DNA of 6,482 bases, taken from Thermoplasmata archaeon (GTDB taxonomy: Archaea; Thermoplasmatota; Thermoplasmata; Lutacidiplasmatales; UBA184). The stretch is taken from positions 1 to 6,482 of the forward strand of contig JASHUL010000107.1 of the NCBI GenBank assembly GCA_030039995.1, read 5' to 3'. Position numbers and translations under genes: made by a program. The notes under the pieces were generated by a model. The model was not told the DNA's origin. It did no database searches and saw only the letters and a program-made list of their open reading frames with translations. Position 1 is the first letter of the stretch. Each line of letters opens with the position of its first letter. Shown here piece after piece: positions 6,354 through 6,482 of the stretch.

Positions 6354-6360
6354 GGAGGTC
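6354..6360 (+). promoter_or_regulatory. Strong Shine-Dalgarno site for kptA
   Basis: GGAGGTC begins directly after the rpoL TAG and ends nine bases before the ATG at 6370. It is the best ribosome-binding site in the window and fixes that start. Its strength fits an internal operon gene, in contrast to the leaderless first genes tfs and purD. Confidence 0.75.
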
Positions 6361-6369
6361 GCCCGCACG

Positions 6370-6482
6370 ATGCTGAAGGAGTGCGCCCAGCACGGCTACT
6401 TCCGCGCCGACGCCTGCCCGGTCTGCGCGCAGCCGGGCAAGTTCCTGATGAACGACCGGGAGCTCGACCACCTCGGTCGGAT
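6370..6482 (+). CDS. kptA: Probable RNA 2'-phosphotransferase (Tpt1/KptA family), N-terminal fragment (runs off the right edge)
   Basis: Only 37 residues lie in the window. They form a small zinc-ribbon-like unit: Cys5 and His8 in ECAQHGYF, then Cys16 and Cys19 in CPVC, followed by GKFLMNDRELDHLGR at 23-37. Archaeal KptA proteins commonly begin with such a metal-binding unit and then a G-x-F-L-M-x-x-x-E-x-x-x-L-x-R stretch leading into the Tpt1 domain. The enzyme transfers the internal 2'-phosphate from RNA to NAD, yielding ADP-ribose 1'',2''-cyclic phosphate. The catalytic Arg-His-Arg-Arg residues would lie beyond the window, so the call rests on the N-terminus alone. A 16-base gap with a strong Shine-Dalgarno site ties it to rpoL in one transcript. 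The alternative is another small zinc-ribbon protein. Confidence 0.68.
   Translation, partial: MLKECAQHGYFRADACPVCAQPGKFLMNDRELDHLGR

Noticed and set aside
5889..6368. 159-residue minus-strand frame opposite rpoL
   Set aside because: It is a shadow of rpoL, whose family match is clear.

Overview
The window is a high-GC stretch of archaeal chromosome. Support for an archaeon comes from four archaeal/eukaryal-type genes: transcript-cleavage factor TFS, RNA polymerase subunit L, archaeal-type asparaginyl-tRNA synthetase, and the zinc-binding start of an archaeal-style RNA 2'-phosphotransferase. It also comes from TATA-like boxes about 31-33 bases upstream of two start codons that lack a Shine-Dalgarno site, the geometry of leaderless archaeal transcripts. 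High GC plus a lineage-specific Ser/Thr/Gly/Asn-rich surface protein would fit an uncultured Thermoplasmatota-like euryarchaeon, but that placement is inference.

Left two thirds (1-4370), all minus strand, in transcription order: purD (purine biosynthesis, own TATA box); a YfhP/YdjM-type membrane metal-dependent hydrolase 31 bases behind it and probably co-transcribed; tfs with its own TATA box; asnS, whose GTG start overlaps the tfs stop codon by 4 bases; and, after a small hairpin, the first 56 codons of a GNAT-like acetyltransferase that leaves the window.

Right third, plus strand: after a 167-base divergent spacer lies a 408-residue secreted or membrane-anchored protein of unknown function with 12 N-glycosylation sequons and six cysteines. 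Parts of it are visibly poorer in GC than the neighbours. A 301-base spacer follows, holding a start-less open frame that may be a gene remnant and, at its end, a TATA-like box. The window ends with rpoL and the start of a probable kptA, joined by a 16-base gap with a strong Shine-Dalgarno site.

Most of the window is conserved housekeeping (translation, transcription, purine synthesis, RNA repair). No CRISPR array, insertion sequence, tRNA or rRNA was found. The least explained parts are the surface protein and the spacer behind it. No convincing undescribed multi-gene system is visible.
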